This document shows positions 8,844 through 16,398 of a stretch of DNA of 64,000 nucleotides, piece after piece (position 1 is the stretch's first letter; every line of letters begins with the position of its first letter). Location of the stretch: NCBI GenBank assembly GCA_020639215.1, contig JACKHA010000010.1, positions 27,429 through 91,428 of the forward strand, read 5' to 3'. Source of the DNA: Phycisphaeraceae bacterium (GTDB taxonomy: Bacteria; Planctomycetota; Phycisphaerae; Phycisphaerales; UBA1924). The notes below the pieces were generated by a model. That model was not told the DNA's origin, did not search any database, and saw only the letters and a program-made list of their open reading frames with translations. A program made the translations under genes and the position numbers.

Positions 8844-9311
8844 CTAGTACACCCGCCCCCCACCGCGCACAAACTCGTCGAACAACCCCGCGCACGCCGC
8901 CCGCTCCACCCCCGCCTTCGCCCGCACCGCGCTCCCCCCGATCCGGTACACGTCCGTCGCCGCCAGCGACAACTCGTTGAACCCCGCCCGCCGCGCGTCC
9001 TCGATCGACGCGCCCCACACCACCCCATCCAGCCGCGCCCAGTGGATCGCGCTGGCGCACATCGGGCACGGCTCGCACGTCGAGTACATCACGCAACCCG
9101 CCAGCGAGATCCCGCCAACAGCGCGGCACGCCTCGCGGATGCACACCACCTCCGCGTGCGCCGTGGCGTCCGTCCACGCCAGCACATGGTTGTGCCCACG
9201 CGCCACGACCGCCCCATCGCGAACCACCACCGCCCCGAACGGCGACTGGCCCGCCGCCATCCCCGCCCGCGCCTCCGCGATCGCCTCAGCCATCCACCGC
9301 GCCTCATCCAT
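8844..9311 (-). CDS. Cytidine/guanine deaminase-family nucleoside deaminase
   Basis: A 155-aa zinc-dependent deaminase of the CDA fold. Visible zinc site: HAEVV (His ligand plus catalytic Glu) and CEPCPMC (two Cys ligands). The region CPMCASAIHWARLDGVVWGA, with a later AGFNELSL, is closer to guanine deaminase (GuaD) than to tRNA adenosine deaminase TadA, which usually has LEPCxMC. The probable reaction is guanine to xanthine plus ammonia in purine salvage, though pyrimidine or pterin substrates are possible. ATG 9311 gives normal family length; the open frame extending to 9524 runs into the repeat region and is not likely coding. It is convergent with the C45 gene and unlinked to it in function. 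Confidence 0.85.
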   Translation of the reverse strand: MDEARWMAEAIAEARAGMAAGQSPFGAVVVRDGAVVARGHNHVLAWTDATAHAEVVCIREACRAVGGISLAGCVMYSTCEPCPMCASAIHWARLDGVVWGASIEDARRAGFNELSLAATDVYRIGGSAVRAKAGVERAACAGLFDEFVRGGGRVY

Positions 9312-9433
9312 GCCGCGATCGTATCGCCGCGGCGCCCCTCCCCCGCGCGCGGGGCCAAACCTCGAAGAGGTGTCAGACGAGGCTCGGCGAGTCCGACGGA
9401 GGGGGAGACCGAGCGACCCTTCGCGCCACTCTC

Positions 9434-9471
9434 CTCGATGCCTCGATGCCTCCTGCCTCGATGCCTTCCCC
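9434..9471 (+). repeat. CTCGATGC octanucleotide repeat, copy 1
   Basis: The array reads CTCGATGC, CTCGATGC, CTCCTGC, CTCGATGC, then CTTCCCCA followed by CCATCATCCCGCC. It lies about 90 bp 5' of the persulfide dioxygenase start, on that gene's coding strand. It matches the copy at 15,695-15,751, which includes the same CTTCCCC and CCATCATCCC tail in the other orientation. Confidence 0.85.
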
Positions 9472-9563
9472 ACCATCATCCCGCCACCGCCGGCCTCCCC
9501 CGACCCCGCCCCACTCTCCCGCATTCACCTACGATTCCAGACACCCGCACCGAGGAGACCCCC

Positions 9564-11021
9564 ATGCTCTTCCGCATGATCTACGACGATCGCCTCGCCC
9601 AGGCCGCGTACCTCATCGGCTGCCAGCGCACCGGCGAGGCCATCCTCATCGATCCCGAGCGCGACATCGACCGCTACCTCGAACTGGCCCTCCGTGAGAA
9701 ACTCCGTATCACCGCGGTCACCGAGACCCACATCCACGCCGACTTCCTCTCCGGCGCACGCGAACTCGCCGAGAAGACCGGCGCCCACCTCTACCTCTCC
9801 GCCGAGGGCGGCCCGGACTGGCAGTACCAGTGGCTCAACCAAAAGTCCACCGGCGGCCCGTACCCCCACACCCTCGTGCGCGACAGCGACACCTTCCGCG
9901 TCGGCAACATCGAGTTCAAAGTCATGCACACCCCGGGGCACACCCCCGAACACATCTGCTTCCTCGTCACCGATCGCGGCTCCGGCGCCGCCGACCCCAT
10001 GGGCATCGCCACCGGCGACTTCGTCTTCGTCGGCGACGTCGGACGACCCGACCTTCTCGAGACCGCCGCCGGCGTCCAGGGCGCCAAGGAGCCCTCCGCC
10101 CGCGCCCTGTTCGACTCCATCCAGCGCTTCAACGCCCTGCCCGACTATCTCCAGGTCTGGCCCGCCCACGGCGCGGGCTCCGCCTGCGGCAAGGCCCTCG
10201 GCGCCGTCCCGCAGTCCACCGTCGGCTACGAGAAACGCCTCAACCCCGCGTTCCGCGTCGCCCAGGAAGGCCCTCTCGCGTTTGTCTCCGACATCCTCAC
10301 CGGCCAGCCCGACCCGCCCCTCTACTTCGCCCGCATGAAGCGCGACAACAAGGCCGGCCCACGCGTCCTGGGCCAGCTGCCCCGCCCGCCACGCCTCACC
10401 GTCCAGCAGGCCGCCGCCCTCGACGCCCACGCGGTCGCCGTCATCGACACACGCCCGTGGCGCGACTTCCGCGCCGCCCACATCCCCGGCGCCCTCTGGA
10501 TCCCGCTCGACAACATGTTCCCCTCCGTCGCCGGCTCGTTCATCTCCGAGGACGAGCACATCCACATCATCGCCGACGACACCGCGATCGACGAGATCAT
10601 CCGCTGCCTCGTCCGCATCGGCCTCGACGACATCCGCGGCCACATCCTCCCCGCCGACATGTCCAGGGTCCTCGCCGCCATCAAGCCCGCCTCCATCCCC
10701 GAGACCGACACCCGCGGCGCCGCGCCCGAGGTCGACAGCTCCCGCCTCTTCGTCCTGGACGTCCGCAACCAGAGCGAGTTCGATGCGGGCCATCTCCCCG
10801 GCGCCGCCCACACGCCCTACACCCGCCTGGCCGACGCGCTCGAGGAACTCCCCGAGCACCGCCCCATCCTCGTCAACTGCAAGGCCGGCGGACGCTCGGG
10901 ACGCGCCTGCGCCTTCCTCAAACGCGCCGGATACGACGTGACCAACCTCGCCGGCGGCTTCGACGCCTGGTCTGCCGCCGGCGCACCCGTCGAGCACGAG
11001 GCGCCCCAGCCCCAACCCTGA
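9564..11021 (+). CDS. Metallo-beta-lactamase persulfide dioxygenase fused to two rhodanese domains
   Basis: A 485-aa cytoplasmic fusion. Residues 1-250 are an ETHE1/CstB-like metallo-beta-lactamase fold with the iron ligands H56, H58 and D60 in ETHIHADFLSG, HTPGHTPEH, and the GDVGRPDLLE signature. Residues ~285-375 are a rhodanese-fold domain with no active-site Cys (IIADDTAIDE), so it is structural. Residues ~395-480 are an active-type rhodanese with C439 in VNCKAGGRSG. Such fusions oxidise persulfides to sulfite and move sulfane sulfur, detoxifying sulfide. GAGGAG lies just before ATG 9564. The family variant HADF in place of HADH is common in bacterial fusions. No CstR-type repressor gene is adjacent. 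Confidence 0.9.
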   Translation: MLFRMIYDDRLAQAAYLIGCQRTGEAILIDPERDIDRYLELALREKLRITAVTETHIHADFLSGARELAEKTGAHLYLSAEGGPDWQYQWLNQKSTGGPYPHTLVRDSDTFRVGNIEFKVMHTPGHTPEHICFLVTDRGSGAADPMGIATGDFVFVGDVGRPDLLETAAGVQGAKEPSARALFDSIQRFNALPDYLQVWPAHGAGSACGKALGAVPQSTVGYEKRLNPAFRVAQEGPLAFVSDILTGQPDPPLYFARMKRDNKAGPRVLGQLPRPPRLTVQQAAALDAHAVAVIDTRPWRDFRAAHIPGALWIPLDNMFPSVAGSFISEDEHIHIIADDTAIDEIIRCLVRIGLDDIRGHILPADMSRVLAAIKPASIPETDTRGAAPEVDSSRLFVLDVRNQSEFDAGHLPGAAHTPYTRLADALEELPEHRPILVNCKAGGRSGRACAFLKRAGYDVTNLAGGFDAWSAAGAPVEHEAPQPQP

Positions 11022-11039
11022 CGCCGCCCACGTTCCCGA

Positions 11040-11070
11040 CTCGATGCCTTGGTGCCTCGTGCCTGGATGC
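11040..11070 (+). repeat. CTCGATGC octanucleotide repeat, copy 2
   Basis: The units CTCGATGC, CTTGGTGC, CTCGTGC, CTGGATGC lie in the 193-bp gap 5' of the ABC ATPase gene, on its coding strand. The order and the 7-nt third unit match the copies at 9,434 and 15,713. The rest of this gap is a long pyrimidine-rich tract running up to the ATG at 11,215, without a visible Shine-Dalgarno site. Confidence 0.8.
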
Positions 11071-11214
11071 CTCGCCCGTCTGCCTTCCAATCGCATCTCC
11101 CGCATCTCTTCCATCTCGAGGCTCATGTCCGAACTCTGAATCTCCACCCACTCCTCTCGAGTCTCCCATCTCTCCTCTCCCCTCTCTCGTCTCCGCCCCT
11201 ACCCTCGCCCGCCC

Positions 11215-12375
11215 ATGAGCACCGCGATCTCCATCCGCAGCCTCCTCAAGGCCTTCAAGGGCCCCAGCGGCACCACACGCGCCGTCGACAGCGTCTCGCT
11301 CGAGATCAGCCCCGGCGAGCTCTTCTTCCTCCTCGGGCCCTCCGGCTGCGGCAAGACCACGCTGCTCCGCATGGTCGCGGGCTTCATCGACCCCGACGAC
11401 GGGCAGATCCTTCTGGCCCCACGCCCCGCCGCCTCCGCCGCCAACCCGCCCGCCCCCGAGGCCTTCCGCGACGTCACCCACCTCGCGCCCAACAAACGCA
11501 ACACCGGCATGGTCTTCCAGTCCTACGCCCTCTGGCCGCACATGACCGTCGAGCAGAACGTCGCGTTCGGTCTCGGCGTCCGCAAGGTCGCTCGAAAGGA
11601 ACGCGCCACGCGCACCGCCGAGGCGCTCGAGCTCGTCCAGATGGCCCACCTGGCCAAGCGCCGCCCCAACCAACTCTCCGGCGGCCAGCAGCAGCGCGTC
11701 GCCCTCGCCCGCGCCCTGGTCATCCGCCCCGACGTCCTCCTGCTCGACGAGCCGCTCTCCAACCTCGACGCCAAGCTCCGCCTCGAACTCAGAGCCGAGA
11801 TCCGACGCGTCTGCAAGGAAGCCGGCCTCACCACCATCTACGTCACCCACGACCAGAAAGAAGCCCTCTCGATGGCCGACCGCGTCGCGATCATGCGCGA
11901 CGGCAAGGTCGTGCAGACCGGCACCCCCGCCGATCTCTACCGCCGCCCCGCCGAGCGCTTCGTCGCCGAGTTCCTAGGCGAGACCAACATCATCGAGGCC
12001 GACGCCGCGCCCGCCGGCGCCATGATCGAACTCAAGTTCGCCAAGACCACCCTCCGCGCCGACTCGCGCGATGGAACGCCCACCACCGGCCCCGTGCTGC
12101 TGTCCATCCGACCCGAAGCCATCGCCCTCCGACGCCCCACCCTCGCCGGCGTCGACCTGGGCGCGGCCAACGGCGCCGCCCTCACCGCCGAGATCACCGA
12201 GACCACCTACCTCGGCGAGATCGCCCAGCACCGACTCAAACTCGCCGACGGCACCATCCTCCGCGCCGCCGAGCTCAATCCCGCCCCGCGCTCCGCAGCC
12301 GTCCCATCCAAAGGCGGCGCTCGCGTCACGCTCTCCATCCAGCCACACGACATCGTCGTCCTGCCGCGAGCGTGA
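11215..12375 (+). CDS. ABC transporter ATP-binding protein, MalK/UgpC type
   Basis: A 386-aa ABC ATPase powering an importer, by family probably for sugars or glycerol-phosphate-like solutes. Seen: Walker A GPSGCGKT (residues 41-48), Q-loop in FQSYALWPHMTV, signature LSGGQQQR, Walker B VLLLDEP, D-loop SNLDAKLR, and the switch His in VTHDQ. A C-terminal TOBE-like regulatory domain spans residues ~245-386. A 20-residue Ala/Pro insertion (PAASAANPPAPEAF) follows the first helical region. No permease or solute-binding gene is adjacent, so it is an orphan ATPase that must pair with proteins encoded elsewhere. The ATG is preceded by a pyrimidine-rich leader with no ribosome-binding site. Confidence 0.92.
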   Translation: MSTAISIRSLLKAFKGPSGTTRAVDSVSLEISPGELFFLLGPSGCGKTTLLRMVAGFIDPDDGQILLAPRPAASAANPPAPEAFRDVTHLAPNKRNTGMVFQSYALWPHMTVEQNVAFGLGVRKVARKERATRTAEALELVQMAHLAKRRPNQLSGGQQQRVALARALVIRPDVLLLDEPLSNLDAKLRLELRAEIRRVCKEAGLTTIYVTHDQKEALSMADRVAIMRDGKVVQTGTPADLYRRPAERFVAEFLGETNIIEADAAPAGAMIELKFAKTTLRADSRDGTPTTGPVLLSIRPEAIALRRPTLAGVDLGAANGAALTAEITETTYLGEIAQHRLKLADGTILRAAELNPAPRSAAVPSKGGARVTLSIQPHDIVVLPRA

Positions 12376-12537
12376 GAGCGCAGCCGCCCGCGGGAACCGC
12401 TGGAATCCGCGGCACCGCCTTCCGCCCGCCGCGTCCAACCCAATACTGCGGCCGCCCCACCGCCTCCCGCCGATAGCACCCCAAGCCGCGGACGCGGCCG
12501 GGCGCACATCCTGCGCCCGCGGGCAGGAGGCCCACCC

Positions 12538-13764
12538 ATGCGCATCCGTCCCCACATCCGTCGCGCGACCCGCATCGCCCTTTCGGGTGCGCTGTTCCTG
12601 ACGGCCGCGTCGATCGTCGGCTGCGCCGCCTCTGAAGGCTCGTCGCGCGCGCAGGGCGCGTCGGGCGACGACGCCCTCTCTCCCGCCGACCCCGACGCCG
12701 CCGCGGCCCTCGCCGAGCAGTACGCCCGCGACATGGCCGAACTCGCCGAGCTCCAAGCCAGCCAGCAGCCCGGCGCGACCGCCTCTCCCGTGCCCGACAA
12801 CGCCGCCCGCTCCGGCGTCTTCGTCGATCGGAGCCCGCGCCCGCCGGCCGACGCACAGGCCACGGGCGACGCCGGCGCGAGCCCGGCCGCGAGCGACCCC
12901 TCGATCGCCGCGGCCCCGAATGCGCCGGGCAACGCCGACGCGACTGGCAACCCATCCGCCGTTGATCCATCCATCGAGGCGATGGCCCGCGAGCTGGCCG
13001 CCTCGCTGCTCCAGCGCGCCATGACCGGCACCACGCCGTTCGAGGACCTCTCGCGCGTCGCCATGCTCGAGGGCGTCGCGCCCGGCGTGCTCGAGGGCCT
13101 GGGCGAGGACGAGGCCTCCGACTCCGCACGCCTGGTCGCCCTGCTGGCCCCGAGCGAGCGGGCCGCCCTGCGCGCCGCCCGGGCCACGGCCCGGCGACTG
13201 GCGGCGGCCGAGGCGGCCGACCCGTCCATCGCCGCCGAGGCGCTCCGGGCCGCCGCCGAGAGCCTCGACCAGAACCAGGCCGTCCGGATCCGGCGGGCCG
13301 AACTCTGCACCCGCGTGGACGGGTTCGCCCGCTACGAGACCTTCGCCTCCAACACCTTTCTGGCGGGGCGCGCGAGCCCCATGATCGTGTACGTCGAGGT
13401 CGACCGCTTCCGCCAGACGCCGGTGGGCGGGGGCTCCCCCAGCCCGAACCCGCCCGCGTCGCCCAGCCCGACCCGGGCCCCCGACCAGGCCCGGTTCGTC
13501 GTGAACCTGACCCAGTCGCTCAACCTCTACTTCGCCGAGGGGGGGCTGCTGGTGTGGCGCCGCCCGCCGCAGGTCGTGACCGACTACTCGCGCGACCGCG
13601 TCCGCGACTTCTACGTGATCGACACCATCGAACTGCCGTCGACGCTGTCGGCCGGGTCGTACTCGCTCAAGGTCATGGTCCGCGATGAGGCGACGGGCCA
13701 GCAGGCCGAGTCCATCATCCCGATCACGCTGGTGGCCGATCCAACCCTCGCCCACGGGCGGTGA
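12538..13764 (+). CDS. Hypothetical lipoprotein with Ala-rich helical domain
   Basis: A 408-aa exported protein. The signal peptide (MRIRPHIRRATRIALSGALF) ends in a lipobox SIVGC with the lipidated Cys at residue 29. A long Ala/Pro/Ser linker follows to about residue 145. Then comes an alanine-rich helical part (LLAPSERAALRAARATARRL) and a C-terminal beta-rich part (residues ~265-405) with motifs such as RFVVNLTQSLNLYFAEGGLLVW. GGCAGGAGG sits before the start. I do not recognise the family. Its likely location is the outer or inner membrane facing the periplasm. The monocistronic layout gives no functional clue. Confidence 0.8.
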   Translation: MRIRPHIRRATRIALSGALFLTAASIVGCAASEGSSRAQGASGDDALSPADPDAAAALAEQYARDMAELAELQASQQPGATASPVPDNAARSGVFVDRSPRPPADAQATGDAGASPAASDPSIAAAPNAPGNADATGNPSAVDPSIEAMARELAASLLQRAMTGTTPFEDLSRVAMLEGVAPGVLEGLGEDEASDSARLVALLAPSERAALRAARATARRLAAAEAADPSIAAEALRAAAESLDQNQAVRIRRAELCTRVDGFARYETFASNTFLAGRASPMIVYVEVDRFRQTPVGGGSPSPNPPASPSPTRAPDQARFVVNLTQSLNLYFAEGGLLVWRRPPQVVTDYSRDRVRDFYVIDTIELPSTLSAGSYSLKVMVRDEATGQQAESIIPITLVADPTLAHGR

Positions 13765-13879
13765 TCGGCTCGGACGCGGTGGCGCAATCTCGGGAGTCGC
13801 CGGCCGACTTCCGGTCGCTGCGCGACTATCGTCGGGCAGCCCCGCCCGATTCGGTCGGCCATAGTGCACGCGAGCCCAT

Positions 13880-14734
13880 GTGACCGATTCCCTGCTGAAC
13901 AAGGCCTCGCACCTGGCGGTCCCGCTGGGGCTGTACACCGCCGCCGGTGTTGTCGCCGTCGCGCAGGCAGCGGGCCAGCAACCTCGCGCACTGTGGCTCG
14001 TCGGGCTCGGATTCGCGTTCTGCACCGGCACGGGCGCGTACCTGCTCGATCGCGTGAAACTCCGCGACGCGTGGGCCGACCCGCCGGATCGGCGGGCCCA
14101 TCCCGCCCGGGCCGCGTTCATCGGGCGCCATCGGCACGCGGTGCGCTGGCTGATCGTGATCTTGACCATCACGGGGGGCGCGCTCGGCGCGCTGCTCTCG
14201 TGGGTGCTCGTCGCGGGGCTGGTGGCGATGCTCGTGGGCGTGTTCGTGTACGCGGGCCGTCCGCGCGGGAGAAGAGCGCGCCCGAAAGATGTGCTCCTGG
14301 CGAAGAACGCGTTCGTGGCGGTGGGAATAACGGGCCTGGCGTCGGCAACCGCGTGGTCGATCGCGGGCGGGCTCGGGGCGTGGCGTGGGGCGGCGCTGGC
14401 GATCGGGCATGTGTTCGTGCGCGTGCTGGCGGACTCGGTGCTGTGCGATCTCGACGACGCGGCCGCGGACGGCGCGTTCGGGACCGAGACGATCGCGACG
14501 CGTTTCGGGGCGGCGGGCGCGTGGGCGGTTTCGGATGGGCTGCGGCTGGTGATGGGGGTTGTGATGCTGCTGGTGCCGTGGGGCGCGTGGTGGCCGCGAA
14601 TGGCGTGGGGGGTGGCGACGATCGTGTCGACCTTGGGCCTTCGAACGATTCGGCCGAAGCGCGTGCGTGACTGGGTGGACCTGCGGCTGCCGCTGGAAGC
14701 GGCGGTCGTGGCGGCGGTGTTGGTGTTCGTATAG
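13880..14734 (+). CDS. UbiA-like prenyltransferase-family integral membrane protein
   Basis: A 284-aa protein with about eight hydrophobic helices. The layout resembles the UbiA intramembrane aromatic prenyltransferases: an Asp-rich region after the second helix (YLLDRVKLRDAWADPPDRR), a basic cytoplasmic loop (GRPRGRRARPKDVLLAKN), and a second Asp region DLDDAAADGAFGTETIATR. The first motif is a degenerate NDxxDxxxD, so catalytic activity is uncertain. The start is GTG 13,880, because the overlapping ATG two bases earlier meets a stop at once. No quinone or haem pathway genes are adjacent. It could be a degenerate or specialised member with an unknown acceptor. Confidence 0.65.
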   Translation: MTDSLLNKASHLAVPLGLYTAAGVVAVAQAAGQQPRALWLVGLGFAFCTGTGAYLLDRVKLRDAWADPPDRRAHPARAAFIGRHRHAVRWLIVILTITGGALGALLSWVLVAGLVAMLVGVFVYAGRPRGRRARPKDVLLAKNAFVAVGITGLASATAWSIAGGLGAWRGAALAIGHVFVRVLADSVLCDLDDAAADGAFGTETIATRFGAAGAWAVSDGLRLVMGVVMLLVPWGAWWPRMAWGVATIVSTLGLRTIRPKRVRDWVDLRLPLEAAVVAAVLVFV

Positions 14735-14960
14735 GGGCGTTCCGGACGTTCGGGGCGTCCGATACCGATCCGGCCCCGTTCGAGCGTTGCAGTCTGAGGG
14801 GGTGGTTGGTTCTTTGCGTCTCCTTGTTGCAGCGGCGGGACGTCTTTGCCGCTTGGTCCTGTGGCCGCCCGGAATCGTGGCCCTTCTCGGGCCCGGGCGA
14901 CGGATGGGACGGGCCGGCACCGGTCGGCTCGGACGGACACTCACGCGCAAGGGGATGGTC

Positions 14961-15278
14961 ATGATTCAGCTGATCGCATTCATCTACGGCATCGTGGTTC
15001 TGATCACCGGCAGGTTCAGCCTGGGCAAGGGCCGTGCCGCGGTCGGGACGCCGGCGCGGATCGCGGGCCTGGTGCTGGTGGTCACGCCGATCCTCGGCTT
15101 CGCGCTCGGGATGATGCTCGCGGCGATGAACGTGGGCCTGCCGCAGGTCGCGTTCCTGGGCCTCGACCTGGTCATGCTGGTCGGATCGCTGGCGGTGGCG
15201 TTCATGATCGCGAGCAAGGCGGTCAAGGCGCAGGAATCGGGCGCGGCGACGAATCCGTACGGCACGCCCGCAGCGTAA
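14961..15278 (+). CDS. Small membrane protein, unknown
   Basis: A 105-aa protein with three predicted membrane segments (IQLIAFIYGIVVLITG; ARIAGLVLVVTPILGFALGMMLA; VAFLGLDLVMLVGSLAVAFMIA) and a short hydrophilic tail. ATG 14,961 is preferred over ATG 14,955 because AAGGGG then sits at a workable distance. It has no recognisable domain and no operon partner. A probable intrinsic terminator lies about 40 bp after its stop. Confidence 0.7.
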   Translation: MIQLIAFIYGIVVLITGRFSLGKGRAAVGTPARIAGLVLVVTPILGFALGMMLAAMNVGLPQVAFLGLDLVMLVGSLAVAFMIASKAVKAQESGAATNPYGTPAA

Positions 15279-15606
15279 GCGGCTTGCTCGCCGGATGACA
15301 CTTCAATGGCACGCAGGGCACCCTGTTGGCACTGGCCGCGGGGTGCTTTGTTATTGGGAAGGGGCAGAGGGACAGGGGGGCGAGGGAGCGGGTGAGGGCG
15401 GCGTGTCGGCGGGCGTGTTGGCGGGCGCGGGCCGCGAGGGTGCGGTGGGCGTCGAGCCAGGGCTGGATGTCGGGTCGGGTGAGGAAGGCGAGGATGGGGA
15501 GGGGGTCGGGGGCGTGGTCGTCGGCGAGAGCGCGGGGGTCCTGGTCGGCGGCGAGGTAGCGGCGGAGGAGGTCGGCGGCCGCGGCGTCGAGGGGCGGGAG
15601 GGCCAT
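15223..15606 (-). CDS. Small helical protein, possible HTH, doubtful C-terminus
   Basis: The first ~75 residues (PPLDAAAADLLRRYLAADQD, then ALADDHAPDPLPILAFLTRPDIQPWL) look like a real helix-turn-helix-type small protein. After about residue 80 the text turns Cys/Pro rich and runs antisense through the terminator and 3' end of the neighbouring membrane-protein gene. The frame may therefore have lost its natural stop by mutation or truncation. It has a near-consensus promoter positioned for leaderless transcription exactly at ATG 15,606, which supports expression of the N-terminal part. Function unknown; DNA binding is a guess. Confidence 0.5.
   Translation of the reverse strand: MALPPLDAAAADLLRRYLAADQDPRALADDHAPDPLPILAFLTRPDIQPWLDAHRTLAARARQHARRHAALTRSLAPLSLCPFPITKHPAASANRVPCVPLKCHPASKPLTLRACRTDSSPRPIPAP
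15318..15355 (+). terminator. Intrinsic terminator of small membrane-protein gene
   Basis: GCACCCTG pairs with CGGGGTGC (8-bp stem with one G-T pair, 13-nt loop) and is followed directly by TTTGTTATT. This is one of few T-rich tracts in the region, as expected for Rho-independent termination on the + strand. Confidence 0.65.
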
Positions 15607-15612
15607 ACGGGT

Positions 15613-15641
15613 AGTGTACGGCGTGTCTTTTGGATTGTCAA
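15613..15641 (-). promoter_or_regulatory. Near-consensus sigma70-type promoter, leaderless geometry
   Basis: On the - strand TTGACA (15,636-15,641) is followed by a 17-nt spacer and TACACT (15,613-15,618). The ATG of the small gene begins 6 nt after the -10, so the expected start of transcription coincides with the start codon. There is no Shine-Dalgarno site. Confidence 0.75.
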
Positions 15642-15694
15642 TAGGAGTTTGTACGGCCTCCGTGAGCGGGTCGGACCCGTGGGCTTCTGGGGTG

Positions 15695-15751
15695 GTTGGG
15701 CGGGGATGATGGAGGGGAAGGCATCGAGGCACGAGGCAGCGAGACATCGAG
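15695..15751 (-). repeat. CTCGATGC octanucleotide repeat, copy 3
   Basis: Read on the - strand: CTCGATGT, CTCGCTGC, CTCGTGC, CTCGATGC, CTTCCCCT, then CCATCATCCCC. It lies about 100 bp 5' of the small gene at 15,606 and on that gene's coding strand, the same relative orientation as copies 1 and 2. Confidence 0.85.
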
Positions 15752-15841
15752 TGGGGGGAGGGGGCGTGGGGTCAGTCCGCAACTAGTCGCTTCGAGGACT
15801 TTGCGAAAGCGTGGCACGATTCCGATCGCACCCTGATTGCG

Positions 15842-16287
15842 CTAGTAGCGACCGTCTTCCATGGCAGCGAAGCGCAGCATCACCAGCAACACCCACAAGA
15901 TCGTCCCGATGATGCCAACAACGAATGCGTGCGTTCCAACCTTGCCTTCGGTACGAGAGCGAAGCGATCCGCCCCCCACACAATGGCGACGATGGCCAAC
16001 GGACCACACACGACGAGCCCGATCCAGCCGAGAACGGCGGCAATGGTCGCGTTGCTTCGATCCTGCGGGCTTACATCGTCGGACACTGCGGCGGCCGGCA
16101 CCCCAGGTGGCGTGACGGAGGTACCCACGGACACAAGGCGCACCTGCCCAACGATTTCTCCAAGATCGACGACTTGTTGAATCGCGTGATCGCGTGAGCC
16201 AGCCTTGACGCGAACCCAGTGCGAGTTGCCCGTCTCGCGACTGACGACCTCCACTTCGTATACAGCAGTGCCGACGCCCGGGGCCAT
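15842..16287 (-). pseudogene. Two-TM membrane protein (DUF4190-like) split by a frameshift at a G6 tract
   Basis: From ATG 16,287 one frame gives a soluble N-terminal part (YEVEVVSRETGNSHWVRVKA) and a first membrane helix (AAVLGWIGLVVCGPLAIVAI). It then leaves the membrane pattern and stops at 15,880. A different frame after 15,970 gives SLRSRTEGKVGTH, a clear second helix (AFVVGIIGTILWVLLVMLRF) and a natural end AAMEDGRY-stop at 15,842. One extra G in the run of six (15,972-15,977) would restore a single 148-aa protein with the two-helix DUF4190-like layout. It may be an assembly error, a true mutation or a slippage site. A promoter-like TTGCGT-18-TAGACT lies 6 nt before the ATG. Confidence 0.7.
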
Positions 16288-16293
16288 GTTCTT

Positions 16294-16323
16294 AGTCTAC
16301 ACGGCTCGTTATTGAGAACGCAA
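16294..16323 (-). promoter_or_regulatory. Leaderless-type promoter of the split membrane-protein gene
   Basis: On the - strand TTGCGT, an 18-nt spacer and TAGACT precede ATG 16,287, with 6 nt between the -10 and the start codon. The geometry is identical to the promoter at 15,613-15,641. No ribosome-binding site is present. Confidence 0.5.
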
Positions 16324-16398
16324 GCGCCACCCAGACCTGTTCTCAGCCACGGGGCTGGCAGCAGAACATCAAAGCACCTGCCCCCATCAGGTAGCACC

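Noticed and set aside
8844..9524. Longer deaminase start at 9,524
   Set aside because: The extra N-terminus covers the octamer repeat region, is low-complexity and is absent from the deaminase fold.
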